From an uncultured Oscillospiraceae bacterium (lineage in GTDB: Bacteria; Bacillota; Clostridia; Oscillospirales; Oscillospiraceae), in NCBI GenBank assembly GCA_910587505.1, contig CAJULD010000028.1:1-36522 (forward strand): a DNA stretch of 36,522 nt. The letters run 5' to 3'. Below the pieces are notes generated by a model. That model was not told where the DNA came from, ran no database searches, and worked only from the letters and a program-made list of their open reading frames with translations. This document shows positions 22,812 through 31,713 of the stretch, one piece after another; position 1 is the first letter of the stretch; every line of letters starts with the position of its first letter. Both the position numbers and the translations under genes were made by a program.

Positions 22812-23487
22812 GCGCCTGCTGGGAATTCTGACGGATTCCTTCTGGAAAATCCTTTTGCCGGGCCTTACGGTGACGATCCCTCTGACGGCCATTGCCTTCA
22901 CCTTTGCCATGCTGATTGCGGTGGCGGCTGCCCTGATCCAGTTTGCCGGAGTCAGGGGACTGCGGCAGCTGTGCCGCTTCTACATATGGGTATTTCGGGG
23001 AACGCCGCTGCTGGTGCAGCTGTTTGTCGTGTTTTACGGTATGCCGCGGGTGGGAATCACCATCGATCCCTTCCCGGCGGCGGTGATCGTGTTTTCCCTC
23101 AACGAGGGGGCCTACTGCGCGGAGATCGTCCGGGCGGCCCTGGAGTCGGTGCCGGCCGGACAGCTGGAGGCCGGGTACTGCGTGGGCATGAGCTATTTGC
23201 AGACCATGCGCCGGATCATCCTTCCCCAGGCCATGCGCACCGCCTTTCCCTCCCTGTCCAATTCCCTGATCGCCATGGTGAAGGACACCTCCCTGGCGGC
23301 CAATATTACGGTTACGGAGATGTTCATGGTGACCCAACGCATTGTGGCGCGGACCTACGAGCCGCTGGCGCTGTATATCGAGGTGGGATTGATCTACCTT
23401 CTGTTTTCCACGGCGCTGACCAGGCTGCAAAGCGCGGGAGAGAAAAAGCTGCGGCTGGAACAGGCGGTGCAGGATGCTGCAAATTGA
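22804..23487 (+). CDS. Polar amino-acid ABC transporter permease
   Basis: 227 residues, HisM/GlnP type. About five membrane helices. The family marks YIWVFRGTPLLVQLF and the EAA loop (QLEAGYCVGMSYLQTMRRIILPQA) are clear. It would form a homodimer channel with the following ATPase. The ATG at 22804 overlaps the end of the preceding gene; GGAGGCGG is just ahead. Confidence 0.93.
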   Translation: MNERLLGILTDSFWKILLPGLTVTIPLTAIAFTFAMLIAVAAALIQFAGVRGLRQLCRFYIWVFRGTPLLVQLFVVFYGMPRVGITIDPFPAAVIVFSLNEGAYCAEIVRAALESVPAGQLEAGYCVGMSYLQTMRRIILPQAMRTAFPSLSNSLIAMVKDTSLAANITVTEMFMVTQRIVARTYEPLALYIEVGLIYLLFSTALTRLQSAGEKKLRLEQAVQDAAN

Positions 23488-24223
23488 AAAGATTGAAAAA
23501 TCCTTTGGAGGCACAAAGGTCCTCAGGGGCGTCAGCCTCCGGGTGGAGCAGGGGGACGTGGTGGCGATTCTGGGGCCCAGCGGCTCCGGGAAGACAACGC
23601 TGCTCCGGTGCGTCAACTTTCTGGAGACGGCCGACGGCGGCGTCATGATCTTCGACGGGGAGACCTTCCATCTGGCCCACACGTCCCGCAGAGATATCGC
23701 GCGCCTGCGGAAGAAAACGGCCTTCGTCTTTCAGGATTACAACCTGTTCCGCAACAAAACCGCCCTGCAAAATGTGACGGAGGGTCTGGTCGTCACCCGG
23801 AGGATTCCGAAGGATCAGGCGCTGGCGGCAGCCCGGCGGGCCCTGGAGAAGGTGGGAATGGCCGGACGGGAGGGCCATTATCCCCACCAGCTTTCCGGCG
23901 GGCAGCAGCAGCGGGTGGCCATTGCCCGCGCCATCGCCGCCGGCCCCGAAATCATCTTTTTTGACGAGCCTACCTCGGCCCTGGACCCGGAGCTGACGGG
24001 AGAGGTGCTGGCGGTCATGCGGCAGCTGGCGGACGAGGGGATGACCATGCTGGTGGTCACCCACGAGATGGGCTTCGCCCGCACGGTGTCCAACAGAGTG
24101 GTCTTTATGGAGGACGGCGCAGTGGTAGAGGAGGGACCCTCTCAGTCGTTCTTCCAGAATCCGCAAAAAGCGCGGACCCGTGCGTTTTTGCAGATATCAG
24201 AACCGGGAAAAATCAATGTATAA
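23474..24223 (+). CDS. Polar amino-acid ABC transporter ATPase
   Basis: 249 residues, HisP/GlnQ type. Walker A GPSGSGKT (about residue 34), Q-loop FQDYNLF, signature LSGGQQQR, Walker B IIFFDEPTSALD and H-loop VVTHE are all intact. It overlaps the permease gene by 14 bp and is followed by the binding-protein gene, a complete importer set. Confidence 0.95.
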   Translation: MLQIEKIEKSFGGTKVLRGVSLRVEQGDVVAILGPSGSGKTTLLRCVNFLETADGGVMIFDGETFHLAHTSRRDIARLRKKTAFVFQDYNLFRNKTALQNVTEGLVVTRRIPKDQALAAARRALEKVGMAGREGHYPHQLSGGQQQRVAIARAIAAGPEIIFFDEPTSALDPELTGEVLAVMRQLADEGMTMLVVTHEMGFARTVSNRVVFMEDGAVVEEGPSQSFFQNPQKARTRAFLQISEPGKINV

Positions 24224-24237
24224 AGGAGAATTCTGCT

Positions 24238-25017
24238 GTGAAACGGAACATTTTATTGCTGCTGCTGGCCGGACTGCTGCTTCTGCCCGGATGCGGGCAG
24301 AAGCAGACGGAGGATGCGTTGACCCGCATTCAGACCAGCGGGGAGATCGTCGTGGCGATGGAGGGCACCTGGGCGCCCTGGACCTATCATGACGAGAGCG
24401 ACACGCTGGTGGGCTATGACGTGGAGGTGGCCAGGGCCATCGCGGAAAAGCTGGGCGTATCGGTCCGGTTTGAGGAGGGGGAATTTGACGGCCTGCTGGC
24501 CGGTCTGGAGGCCGGGCGGTACGACATCATGGTCAACGGCGTGGGGGTGGACGAGGAACGCGCCCGGAAGTACGACTTCACCGAGCCCTACGCTTATGAC
24601 AGGACTGCCGTCATCGTCAAAAGCGACTACACCGGCATCGCCTCCATGGAGGACCTTGCCGGAAAGCATACGGCCAATACCATCACCAGCACCTACGCCA
24701 GAGCAGCGGAGCAGTACGGCGCGGAGGTCACCGGTGTGGACGATCTGAACCAGACCTTCGAGCTGCTGCTGTCCGGCCGCATCGACGCCACCCTTAACGC
24801 GGAGGTCAGCTATTATGATTACATGAAGGCCCATCCGGACGCGGAGATCCGCATCGCCTGTATGGCGCCGGAGTCCACCCTGGTGGCGATTCCCGTGCCA
24901 AAGAGAGAGACGGCTCTGGTCTCCGCCATCAACGACGCCCTGGCGGAGCTGCGCTCGGACGGAACTCTGACGGAGCTGTCGGAGAAGTATTTCGGAATGG
25001 ATATTACCCAGGGGTAG
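24238..25017 (+). CDS. Amino-acid ABC transporter substrate-binding lipoprotein
   Basis: 259 residues. Lipoprotein signal with lipobox LLPGC (Cys about 19), then a family-3 solute-binding domain: GTWAPWTYHDESDTLVGYD, VEVARAIAEKLGV, LLAGLEAGRYDIM and YDFTEPYAYD. The GxxxPWTYHDE and EFDGLLAGL details resemble cystine-binding TcyA proteins; this is a tentative reading. Start is GTG with AAAGGAG 9 bases ahead. It closes the LysR-linked operon. Confidence 0.9.
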   Translation: MKRNILLLLLAGLLLLPGCGQKQTEDALTRIQTSGEIVVAMEGTWAPWTYHDESDTLVGYDVEVARAIAEKLGVSVRFEEGEFDGLLAGLEAGRYDIMVNGVGVDEERARKYDFTEPYAYDRTAVIVKSDYTGIASMEDLAGKHTANTITSTYARAAEQYGAEVTGVDDLNQTFELLLSGRIDATLNAEVSYYDYMKAHPDAEIRIACMAPESTLVAIPVPKRETALVSAINDALAELRSDGTLTELSEKYFGMDITQG

Positions 25018-25032
25018 CTTGCGAAGGCATGC

Positions 25033-25075
25033 GGAAAAGCCCTGCGCCATCCGGTTGATGACGCAGGGCTTTTCC
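25033..25075. terminator. Bidirectional terminator between the ABC operon and trxA
   Basis: A 14-bp perfect stem (25033-25046 with 25062-25075) between convergent genes; it touches the trxA stop codon. The AAAA/TTTT ends serve as U-tracts for both directions. Confidence 0.8.
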
Positions 25076-25395
25076 TATCTCGCGCTCTCCACCATTGCGG
25101 CAATCTGTGCCTTTGGCCGGAAGCCGACGGACTTGGCAACGGGTTTTCCGTTCCTGAAGAGGATCAGCATCGGGATGCTGGACACCTGAAACTGCATCGC
25201 AAGCTCTCTCTGCTCGTCTACATTGACTTTCCCAACTTTGAGGGTTCCGGCATACTCGCCGGCGATTTCGTGGAGCACCGGAGAGAGCATTTTGCATGGA
25301 CCGCACCAGTTTGCGAAGAAGTCCACCAGTACCGGTTTGTCGGAGCGAAGTACCTCGTTTTCAAAGTTGGAGGCGGTAATGTTCAGTTCAGCCAT
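25075..25395 (-). CDS. trxA: Thioredoxin
   Basis: 106 residues. A classic thioredoxin with active site WCGPC (C31, C34) and cis-Pro75 (SSIPM). It reduces disulfides in cytoplasmic proteins. AAGGAG lies 8 bases before ATG. It sits 28 bp after the membrane Fe-S protein as the last gene of the FTR-like operon, where its electrons would come from the ferredoxin-linked proteins upstream. No NADPH-thioredoxin reductase is in the window. Confidence 0.95.
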   Translation of the reverse strand: MAELNITASNFENEVLRSDKPVLVDFFANWCGPCKMLSPVLHEIAGEYAGTLKVGKVNVDEQRELAMQFQVSSIPMLILFRNGKPVAKSVGFRPKAQIAAMVESAR

Positions 25396-25423
25396 GAGAA
25401 AGGCTCCTTTCTGTTACATATTG

Positions 25424-25999
25424 TTAATCCCTGTTTTTCACTTTGCAGATTCCCTGGGTCATGGTTCCCATCGGGCAGAAGGAGCACCATGTCCGGGGCC
25501 TGTAGAGGACCATGACAATCAGTCCCAGCAACAGCGAGGTCAGCATCAGGCTGTAGAAGCCGAAGCTGAACTGCGCAACCCAGTCCGCCACCGTTCCGGC
25601 GGTGTAGGTCCAGCCCCACGGTACGCGGAACGTCCAGAACAGCTTGATGGCTTCCCGCAGCGAGGCCGCGCCCGCGCCCACCAGATAAGTCTGGAACACC
25701 ATATTGCCGAACATGGCCAGGAAGAAAATCAGAAACCCATACCGGAACCACCTGGAGGACATCCAGCGGGGCGCCGGCTTGCAGCGGGAGCATTTCAGCT
25801 CGCCGCCCAGCTTACCGAACAGCTGCCCCCGCCCGCAGAGATGATTGCAGAAGAACTTGTTTCCCCCAAAAACAGCGAGTCCCAGGGGCAGGAAAAAATC
25901 GATCATCCCCAGCCACGCAAAGAGGATATTGAAGAACCCGAGGGCAAAATAGACGATGGACCAGATCCACAGGTAGTCGTACCAATGCTTCTTTTTCAT
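25424..25999 (-). CDS. Membrane 4Fe-4S protein (NapH/Fer4_5-like)
   Basis: 191 residues with about four membrane helices. Two cysteine groups face one side: CNHLCGRGQLFG with the later KCSRCKPAP, and WCSFCPMGTMTQGICK near the C-terminus. This is the pattern of polyferredoxin-type quinol or electron-transfer membrane proteins (NapH, NosR, RnfB-like relatives). Its ATG overlaps the stop of the ferredoxin gene (ATGA). It could pass electrons between the membrane and the ferredoxin. Confidence 0.82.
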   Translation of the reverse strand: MKKKHWYDYLWIWSIVYFALGFFNILFAWLGMIDFFLPLGLAVFGGNKFFCNHLCGRGQLFGKLGGELKCSRCKPAPRWMSSRWFRYGFLIFFLAMFGNMVFQTYLVGAGAASLREAIKLFWTFRVPWGWTYTAGTVADWVAQFSFGFYSLMLTSLLLGLIVMVLYRPRTWCSFCPMGTMTQGICKVKNRD

Positions 26000-26199
26000 G
26001 CTTCCGCCCTCGCCTTCACCTCGATACAGTCCGCCGGACAGAGCTTTGCGCATTTTCCGCAGCCTGCGCAGCGTTCCTCTTCTACAGCGGCATAACAGCC
26101 GCGATGTACCCTGACTGCCCCCAGCGGGCAGGTGTTTTCACATACGCCGCAGGCAACGCATCGCCCTCGATCCACGGCAGCCAGACGCTTTGACAGCAT
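25996..26199 (-). CDS. 2[4Fe-4S] ferredoxin-type protein
   Basis: 67 residues with two full cluster motifs: C14-x2-C17-x2-C20-x3-CP and C44-x2-C47-x2-C50-x3-CP. A bacterial-type low-potential electron carrier. AGGAGGGA is 5 bases before the ATG at 26199, and its stop overlaps the membrane protein gene. It is set between the FTR-like subunit and the membrane protein, the natural electron donor for the former. Confidence 0.9.
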   Translation of the reverse strand: MLSKRLAAVDRGRCVACGVCENTCPLGAVRVHRGCYAAVEEERCAGCGKCAKLCPADCIEVKARAEA

Positions 26200-26210
26200 A
26201 TTACTCCCTC

Positions 26211-26414
26211 CTAATCCTTCAGAGACTTGTAGTAGAGCATACAGTGGCAGAACCCCTCGTAAGCAGGGTCGCTGATCTGCTCTTTGAATTCCTGACACAT
26301 ACACTTTGTCTCCTCCGTGCGTTCAAACCGGCAGGGACAGTAACCGCCCGTCTGCTTCAGTCCCTCCCGGACGGCATCGACAACCTCCTGGTCGGGGTTG
26401 AGTGTGATTTTCAT
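26211..26414 (-). CDS. Ferredoxin:thioredoxin reductase catalytic-subunit-like protein
   Basis: 67 residues. The three Cys pairs of FTR catalytic (beta) chains are present in order: C26-P-C28, C38-M-C40 and C56-H-C58. In the family, four of these hold a 4Fe-4S cluster and two form the active disulfide that reduces thioredoxin. It is shorter than plant FTR-beta (about 110 residues), lacking the N-terminal part. No variable (alpha) chain is next to it. GGAGG lies about 9 bases before the ATG. It heads an operon with ferredoxin, a membrane Fe-S protein and thioredoxin. Confidence 0.85.
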   Translation of the reverse strand: MKITLNPDQEVVDAVREGLKQTGGYCPCRFERTEETKCMCQEFKEQISDPAYEGFCHCMLYYKSLKD

Positions 26415-26445
26415 AATGCGAACCTCCTTCTGCTTTGACAGGGCT

Positions 26446-26454
26446 ATTATACCA
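26446..26454 (-). promoter_or_regulatory. Extended -10 promoter of the FTR-ferredoxin-thioredoxin operon
   Basis: On the minus strand TGG-TATAAT (26454-26446), about 32 bp before the FTR start; no good -35 box. Confidence 0.55.
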
Positions 26455-26510
26455 TGTGGCGGCGCTGCTTTCTGTGACGGGGTCACGTTACAGAAATTTC
26501 TTTATCGGCT

Positions 26511-26556
26511 TTTGGCAAGAGGTTCGGAAGCAGCCGCTTCCGAACCTCTTGCCAAA
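26511..26556 (-). terminator. Terminator of the CdaR-type regulator gene
   Basis: A perfect 21-bp stem (26511-26531 with 26536-26556, loop AGCC) 84 bp after the regulator's stop; A/T-rich flanks on both sides. Confidence 0.75.
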
Positions 26557-26639
26557 CAAAAAAGTCAAAACAGGCGTGGAACAGAGAAAAACCGCCCGGA
26601 GCGCCGGGAATCCCCCTCAGAAAGAATGCGCCGGTCTCT

Positions 26640-27731
26640 CTATGCGTCGATGCCGCGGCTGGTCAGGTACTTCTTGACCATCAGGGCTACCTTGAAGGTG
26701 ATGGCATCGTCAAACTCCCGCAGGTCCAGCCCGGTGAGCTTCTTGATCTTCTCCAGGCGGTAGACCAGGGTGTTGCGGTGGACGAAGAGCTTCCGGGCGG
26801 TTTCGGAGACGTTGAGGTTGTTCTCAAAGAACTTGTGGATGGTGAAAAGCGTCTCCTGGTCAAGGGAATCGATGGGATTCTTTTTGAAGACCTCCACCAG
26901 GAACATCTCGCACAGCGTGGTGGGCAGCTGATAAATCAGACGGCCGATGCCCAGATTCTCATAATTGATAATGTACTTCTCCGTATCGAAGACCTTGCCC
27001 ACCTCAATGGCGATCTGAGCCTCCTTGTAGCTCTTGGCCAGATCCCGGAGATGCAGGGCCACGGTGCCGATGCCCACCACGACGTGACCGTCGCCGCCCA
27101 CCCGCAGCGTGTCCTCCAGCAGCGCGGCCACCCGCTGGACCTCCTTCTCCCCGCCGTTTTCCGGCAGCTGGTGGATCAGGGCCACGTCGCTGTCCCCCAC
27201 GCTGAGAACGAAGTCGTTCTGCCGGTCGGGGAACAGTCCCTGCACAATGTCCATCAAAGCCGCGTCGCTGTCCTCCATCTGCCGCACCAGAAAGACGCTG
27301 CGGGGCACCTCCGGCGCAACGTGGAGTTCCTTGGCCCGCATGTAGATATCGCTGAGCATGATATTGTCAGAAATGATGTTTTTAATAAAGGAGCCACGGT
27401 CATGCTTTTCCTCATAATAGCTCTTGGCGCCGTTGAGAGCCACGCTGGCCATGGAGCAGACGGTATGACTGACCTCGTCTTCCCCCATGGTAAAAACTGC
27501 ATAGTCAAAGTGGGAGCCCCAGCCCCCCAGAGCATGGAACGTCCGTCCGTCCACCGTGATAATCGCGCCGTCTGCCTGGTTGATATGTCCCACATACTCC
27601 GGCCACTTCTTGCCGATGAGTCCCAGGTCACTGCAGGAGATCACGGTTCCCTCCCCGTCAATCACGCCCACAACCCGGTCTGTGGCCTCCTTGATCTGCA
27701 GGACAACATTCTGAAAAATTCTTCCTGACAT
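26640..27731 (-). CDS. CdaR/PucR-type transcriptional regulator
   Basis: 363 residues. An N-terminal sugar-diacid-recognition-like sensor domain (about 1-130) is followed by a GGDEF-like middle and the C-terminal PucR HTH, which includes FFENNLNVSETARKLFVHRNT (about residues 300-320). Such proteins activate genes for sugar-acid or purine use. GGAGGAG lies before the ATG. It stands alone, without an adjacent target, so the effector is open. Confidence 0.88.
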   Translation of the reverse strand: MSGRIFQNVVLQIKEATDRVVGVIDGEGTVISCSDLGLIGKKWPEYVGHINQADGAIITVDGRTFHALGGWGSHFDYAVFTMGEDEVSHTVCSMASVALNGAKSYYEEKHDRGSFIKNIISDNIMLSDIYMRAKELHVAPEVPRSVFLVRQMEDSDAALMDIVQGLFPDRQNDFVLSVGDSDVALIHQLPENGGEKEVQRVAALLEDTLRVGGDGHVVVGIGTVALHLRDLAKSYKEAQIAIEVGKVFDTEKYIINYENLGIGRLIYQLPTTLCEMFLVEVFKKNPIDSLDQETLFTIHKFFENNLNVSETARKLFVHRNTLVYRLEKIKKLTGLDLREFDDAITFKVALMVKKYLTSRGIDA

Positions 27732-27792
27732 AGCGGTTCTCCTCCATCAGCAGTCATTCCATCTTTTTGTGCAATCTGTCGGACTGTTTTTT

Positions 27793-27821
27793 ATTATACC
27801 GTGACATTCGACACTTTGCAA
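27793..27821 (-). promoter_or_regulatory. Promoter of the CdaR-type gene
   Basis: On the minus strand TTGCAA (27821-27816), 17-bp spacer, TATAAT (27798-27793). Confidence 0.7.
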
Positions 27822-27888
27822 GACATTTTTTCTTTTTTCCACAAAAAAACTCATTTCATTTTGGCTGATTTGTAAGTTTCCCGTATTT

Positions 27889-28599
27889 TCAAGGTTTTCC
27901 ACCGATTTTTGAAACTTCTTCCCCGGTCAAAGGGCGGAATTCTCCCGGCGCAAGGTTTTTATCCAGTACAAGCGTTCCCATTGACAGACGTTTTAACCGG
28001 CAGACTGATGCCCCGCGGCCGGCAATCATCCGTTTGATTTGGTGAAATTTGCCCTCGTGCAAAGTAACCAACGCCTCCCTGCCGTCCCCCAGCGGCTCCA
28101 GCTTCGCCGGGAGGCACGCCGTCCCGTCCTCCAGCGTCATGCCGGAGGCAAAGGCCTCCGCATCCGCCGGGCCCAGCGGACGGTCCGTGCGGATAAGATA
28201 GACCTTGTCCACGTGGCGCTTCGGCGCGAGAAGCCGGTGGGCCAGCGCGCCGTCGTTGGTCAGCAGCAGCAGTCCCTCGCTGTCCTTGTCCAGCCGCCCC
28301 ACCGGACTGAGCCCCCGCCGCCGCAGCTCCGGTGGCAGCAGGTCCAGTACCGTTCTCTGGCGCGCGTCCTCTGTGGCGGAGAGGACGCCGGCGGGCTTAT
28401 GCAGCATGACATAGGTGAATTCCCGGAGCTCCACCGTCTCTCCGTCCACCTGAACGCAGGCGCGCTCCGGGTCCAGCTTCTGTTCCGGTCCGGCGGCGGG
28501 GACGCCGTCTGCCAGCACCCTTCCCTCTTTTACCAGCTGCTTTACCTCCCGCCGGGACCAGCGGCCTGTGGAGGAGAGCAGCTTATCCAGCCGCTCCAT
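27889..28599 (-). CDS. rsuA: 16S rRNA pseudouridine synthase, RsuA family
   Basis: 236 residues: an S4 RNA-binding start (MERLDKLLSSTGRWSRREV) and the RsuA/RluB catalytic domain with the motif GRLDKDSEGLLLLTNDG (catalytic D104). It isomerises a uridine in small-subunit rRNA, U516 in E. coli; which site here is inference. AAAGGAG is close before the ATG. Confidence 0.92.
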   Translation of the reverse strand: MERLDKLLSSTGRWSRREVKQLVKEGRVLADGVPAAGPEQKLDPERACVQVDGETVELREFTYVMLHKPAGVLSATEDARQRTVLDLLPPELRRRGLSPVGRLDKDSEGLLLLTNDGALAHRLLAPKRHVDKVYLIRTDRPLGPADAEAFASGMTLEDGTACLPAKLEPLGDGREALVTLHEGKFHQIKRMIAGRGASVCRLKRLSMGTLVLDKNLAPGEFRPLTGEEVSKIGGKP

Positions 28600-28903
28600 G
28601 GCGAGGGCTCCTTTCTTTCCCGTTTTCCGGATTCTGATATACCGATTTTAAATATATAGGATTTCCGGCAAAAGTGCAACAGAAAAATGGGGCCGGACAG
28701 GGAAACATTTCGCCCTCTCCGGCGGCAGGGGAATTATGCGCTTTTCCCGCGGGGAAAACGTGCATAAAGCCCTCAGGGAGCAGCGGTTCGGGGCCGCCCG
28801 CGCCCGCTGCTCCCCGATAAATCTTAATCAGGAATTAATGTCCTGATTCTTTCTTTTTAAAGGAAGGTATGATAAAATATGAAAGAAAGGTGGGAAATCC
28901 TCT
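28600..28903. other. 304-bp gap with hairpins and the two-component promoter
   Basis: No gene. It holds a GGGAGCAGCG/CGCTGCTCCC stem (about 28777-28814) and AATCAGGA (28826-28833) paired with TCCTGATT (28841-28848), followed by CTTTCTTTTT, which looks like a terminator. An extended -10 (TGA-TAAAAT, 28870-28878) before the response-regulator gene follows. Confidence 0.55.
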
Positions 28904-29590
28904 ATGGCAAACATCCTGATCTGCGACGACGAGCGGGACATCGTTTCCGCTTTGAAAATTTATCTCAGCACCGAAGGCTACACGCTTTTTGAGGCCTATA
29001 CCGGCCGGGAGGCTCTGGAGATCGTAAAGAAAAACGAGATCCACCTGATCCTGATGGACATCATGATGCCGGAGCTGGACGGCATTTCCGCTACGGCAAA
29101 GCTGCGGGAGGAGTACAACATTCCCATCATCCTGCTCACAGCCAAAAGCGAGGACACGGACAAGGTGCTGGGGCTGAACATCGGGGCGGACGATTATATC
29201 ACCAAGCCCTTCAATCCCGTCGAGGTCCTGGCCCGGGTCCGCAGCCAGCTGCGGCGGTACACCACCCTGGGCGGCATGGAACAGAAGCCCAGCAGGCTGA
29301 CCATCGGCTCCATCGTCCTGGACGACGAGACCAAGGCGGTGACGGTGGACGGGGAGTCCGTCGGCCTTACGCCCATCGAATACAACATCCTGCTCCTCCT
29401 CATGCGGCATCCGGGGCGGGTGTACTCCTCCTCCCAGATCTACGAGCAGGTGTGGAACGAGACGGCCTTCGGCTCCGAGGGAGCGGTGGCCGTGCACATC
29501 CGGCACCTGCGGGAAAAACTGGAGATCGACCCCTCCAACCCGCGGTACCTGAAGGTGGTGTGGGGACTGGGATACAAGATGGAGCCATGA
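28904..29590 (+). CDS. Response regulator, OmpR/PhoB family
   Basis: 228 residues. Receiver domain with acidic pocket D8-D9 and phosphoacceptor D52 (LMDIMMP), T-loop LLTAK and K in YITKPF. The C-terminal winged helix (about 130-228) ends with the typical VWGLGYKMEP. AAAGGTGG lies before the ATG. Paired with the sensor kinase 40 bp downstream; resembles VanR-like regulators of wall stress, but no resistance genes are near. Confidence 0.95.
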   Translation: MANILICDDERDIVSALKIYLSTEGYTLFEAYTGREALEIVKKNEIHLILMDIMMPELDGISATAKLREEYNIPIILLTAKSEDTDKVLGLNIGADDYITKPFNPVEVLARVRSQLRRYTTLGGMEQKPSRLTIGSIVLDDETKAVTVDGESVGLTPIEYNILLLLMRHPGRVYSSSQIYEQVWNETAFGSEGAVAVHIRHLREKLEIDPSNPRYLKVVWGLGYKMEP

Positions 29591-29630
29591 AGCGCCCGGC
29601 TTCCGCCGGCGCAGGAAAGAAGGAAACGAT

Positions 29631-31514
29631 ATGAAAAAGACAACCGATCTGCGGCGGAGCCTTCCGGCGAAGTGCATCGCGGTCCTCCTCTTTTTTGCCG
29701 CCGCAGCGGGCGCGGTGCTGGGCTTCTTCGCCGTGAGCTACATCAGCTGCGGCTACGGCACAGCCGATACCTTCCAGAACGACCCGCTGTGCAAAAACGC
29801 CATGAGCGACGCCATGCGCTGGACCCTGAACTACGCGCTCAGCGAGAGCGAGTCCTCCGACTATCCGGTCTATAACAACGCCCAGTTCGAGCTGGAACGG
29901 ATGGTAGGCTTCTCCGCCCGGGTCTATGACGGGGACGGCGCGCTGGTGTGGATCTGGGGCGAGGCCCCCGATCCGTCCGGCATCCTCGCCTCCGCCTCGG
30001 AGACCTTTCGACGGGACGGGGAGACCTTCACCGTACAGGGCAGTGTCTCCGCTAATCTTCCCTCCGGCAGCAACTTCGCCGTGCGCTTCAGCCTGTATAA
30101 CCTGCTTCACGCCCTCCCCTTCGGGGTCACGGTGGTGCTGACGCTGCTGCTGTGCGTTCTGGCGCTGTGCGCGCTGGTGTTTCTCTTCTGCGCCGCCGGA
30201 TACAGGGTCGGCCGGGACGGCGTCTCCCTGAACTGGCAGGACCGCGTCCCGCTGGATCTGTACCTGTGTATGGCAGCGGTCCTCTTCTTCATCGCCATGA
30301 TTCCGGGAGTCACCGGCAGCGAAGCGCCAATCGCTCTGGAAATCGCCATGCTGTGCCTGTCCATTTTCTGCTGCGTGGCCGTGACGCTGGCCGTGCTGCT
30401 GACGCTGGCCGCCCGGTTCAAGAAGGGCAAGTGGTGGCGCAACACCATCATCTGGCGGCTGTGCCGCTGGGGCAGGCGAACCTGGAAGCAGTGCTGGCGG
30501 GCGCTCACGGAGCTGGTTCGCATCCTGCCGATGACGTGGCGGGTCGTGCTGGCGGCGATCGGGTTGCTGGGAGTGCAGTCCCTGCTGTGCCTGCTGATTC
30601 TGGCGGCGAACGACGGCTTCCTCTTCTTTCTGTTTACGGCGGCAATGGACGCGGCCCTGGTGATTGGAGCCGCATGGATGACCTTCCAGCTTCAGAAGGT
30701 CCGGGATATGGGCGCGGCCCTGGCAGCCGGGGACCTGGAGGCCCAGCTGGACACCGGGAAAATGTATTTTGACGTGAAGCGCCACGCCGAGGACCTCAAC
30801 GCCATCGGCGCCGGCATGAACAAGGCGGTGGAGCAGCGCCTGAAAAGCGAGCGGCTGAAGACAGAGCTCATCACCAACGTCTCCCACGATATCAAAACGC
30901 CTCTCACCAGCATCGTCAACTACGTGGACCTGCTGAAAAAGGAGGACCTCCCCCCTGCCGCCGGAGAATATGTGACGGTGCTGGACCGGCAGGCCAACCG
31001 CCTGAAAAAGCTGACGGAGGATCTGGTGGAGGCCAGCAAGGCCTCCACAGGCAACATGACCGTCCAGCTGGAGCCTATCGTGGTCAATGAGATTATCCAT
31101 CAGGCCATCGGCGACTACGATGAAAAGCTGGCTGCCGGAAGGCTGGAGGTTATCGTCAACACCTACGAGGGCAACCTGATGGCTCTGGCCGACGGGAGGC
31201 TGCTGTGGCGGGTGCTGGACAATCTTTTGAGCAACGTCTGCAAGTACGCCATGGCCGGGACCCGGGTGTATGTGGATCTCGGCGCCAGGGACGGAAAAGT
31301 CCTCCTGTCCATAAAGAATATCTCCCGGGACCCCCTGAACGTTTCCGCCGGCGAGCTGATGGAGCGCTTTGTCCGTGGGGACGCCTCCCGGCATACCGAG
31401 GGCAGCGGACTGGGCCTGAACATCGCCAGGAGCCTGATGTCCCTGATGGGCGGCGGGTTCGAGCTGTTCGTGGACGGGGACCTGTTCAAGGCGGAGCTGA
31501 GCCTGCGTGCATGA
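29631..31514 (+). CDS. Membrane sensor histidine kinase
   Basis: 627 residues. There is a first membrane helix (about 14-36), an extracellular sensor region to about residue 155, and a group of five or six further helices (about 155-355). A HAMP-like linker and the kinase core follow. The phosphoacceptor is H419 in NVSHDIKTPLTS. The N-box is NLLSNVCKYA, and the G2 box is TEGSGLGLNIA; the usual DxG of the G1 box is replaced by SIKNIS, as in one clostridial kinase group. Pairs with the response regulator; signal unknown. Confidence 0.93.
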   Translation: MKKTTDLRRSLPAKCIAVLLFFAAAAGAVLGFFAVSYISCGYGTADTFQNDPLCKNAMSDAMRWTLNYALSESESSDYPVYNNAQFELERMVGFSARVYDGDGALVWIWGEAPDPSGILASASETFRRDGETFTVQGSVSANLPSGSNFAVRFSLYNLLHALPFGVTVVLTLLLCVLALCALVFLFCAAGYRVGRDGVSLNWQDRVPLDLYLCMAAVLFFIAMIPGVTGSEAPIALEIAMLCLSIFCCVAVTLAVLLTLAARFKKGKWWRNTIIWRLCRWGRRTWKQCWRALTELVRILPMTWRVVLAAIGLLGVQSLLCLLILAANDGFLFFLFTAAMDAALVIGAAWMTFQLQKVRDMGAALAAGDLEAQLDTGKMYFDVKRHAEDLNAIGAGMNKAVEQRLKSERLKTELITNVSHDIKTPLTSIVNYVDLLKKEDLPPAAGEYVTVLDRQANRLKKLTEDLVEASKASTGNMTVQLEPIVVNEIIHQAIGDYDEKLAAGRLEVIVNTYEGNLMALADGRLLWRVLDNLLSNVCKYAMAGTRVYVDLGARDGKVLLSIKNISRDPLNVSAGELMERFVRGDASRHTEGSGLGLNIARSLMSLMGGGFELFVDGDLFKAELSLRA

Positions 31515-31680
31515 TCTTTTCCCGGGAAAGAAGAAGCGGGCAAACAGAACTTCAGGAATTCAGAGCTTTGCCTCCCGCGGGGAGCCTTGATATGTTCTCT
31601 GTTCCGGTAACGGACACAATCTGTACTTTCGGTCCGGAAATCGGCGGAGAAAAATTTTTAAGATTTTTACCCCCCACCCA

Positions 31681-31709
31681 TTGACAATTCGACATAAAAC
31701 GGATATAGT
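31681..31709 (+). promoter_or_regulatory. Promoter of the pot operon
   Basis: TTGACA (31681-31686), 17-bp spacer, TATAGT (31704-31709); transcription would start about 31715-31717. Confidence 0.8.
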
Positions 31710-31713
31710 TAGC

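Noticed and set aside
29400..31394. A 664-codon open frame opposite the sensor kinase gene
   Set aside because: Antisense shadow of a G+C-rich gene; the plus-strand kinase has all motifs, the minus frame has low-complexity His/Gln/Arg sequence and no ribosome site.
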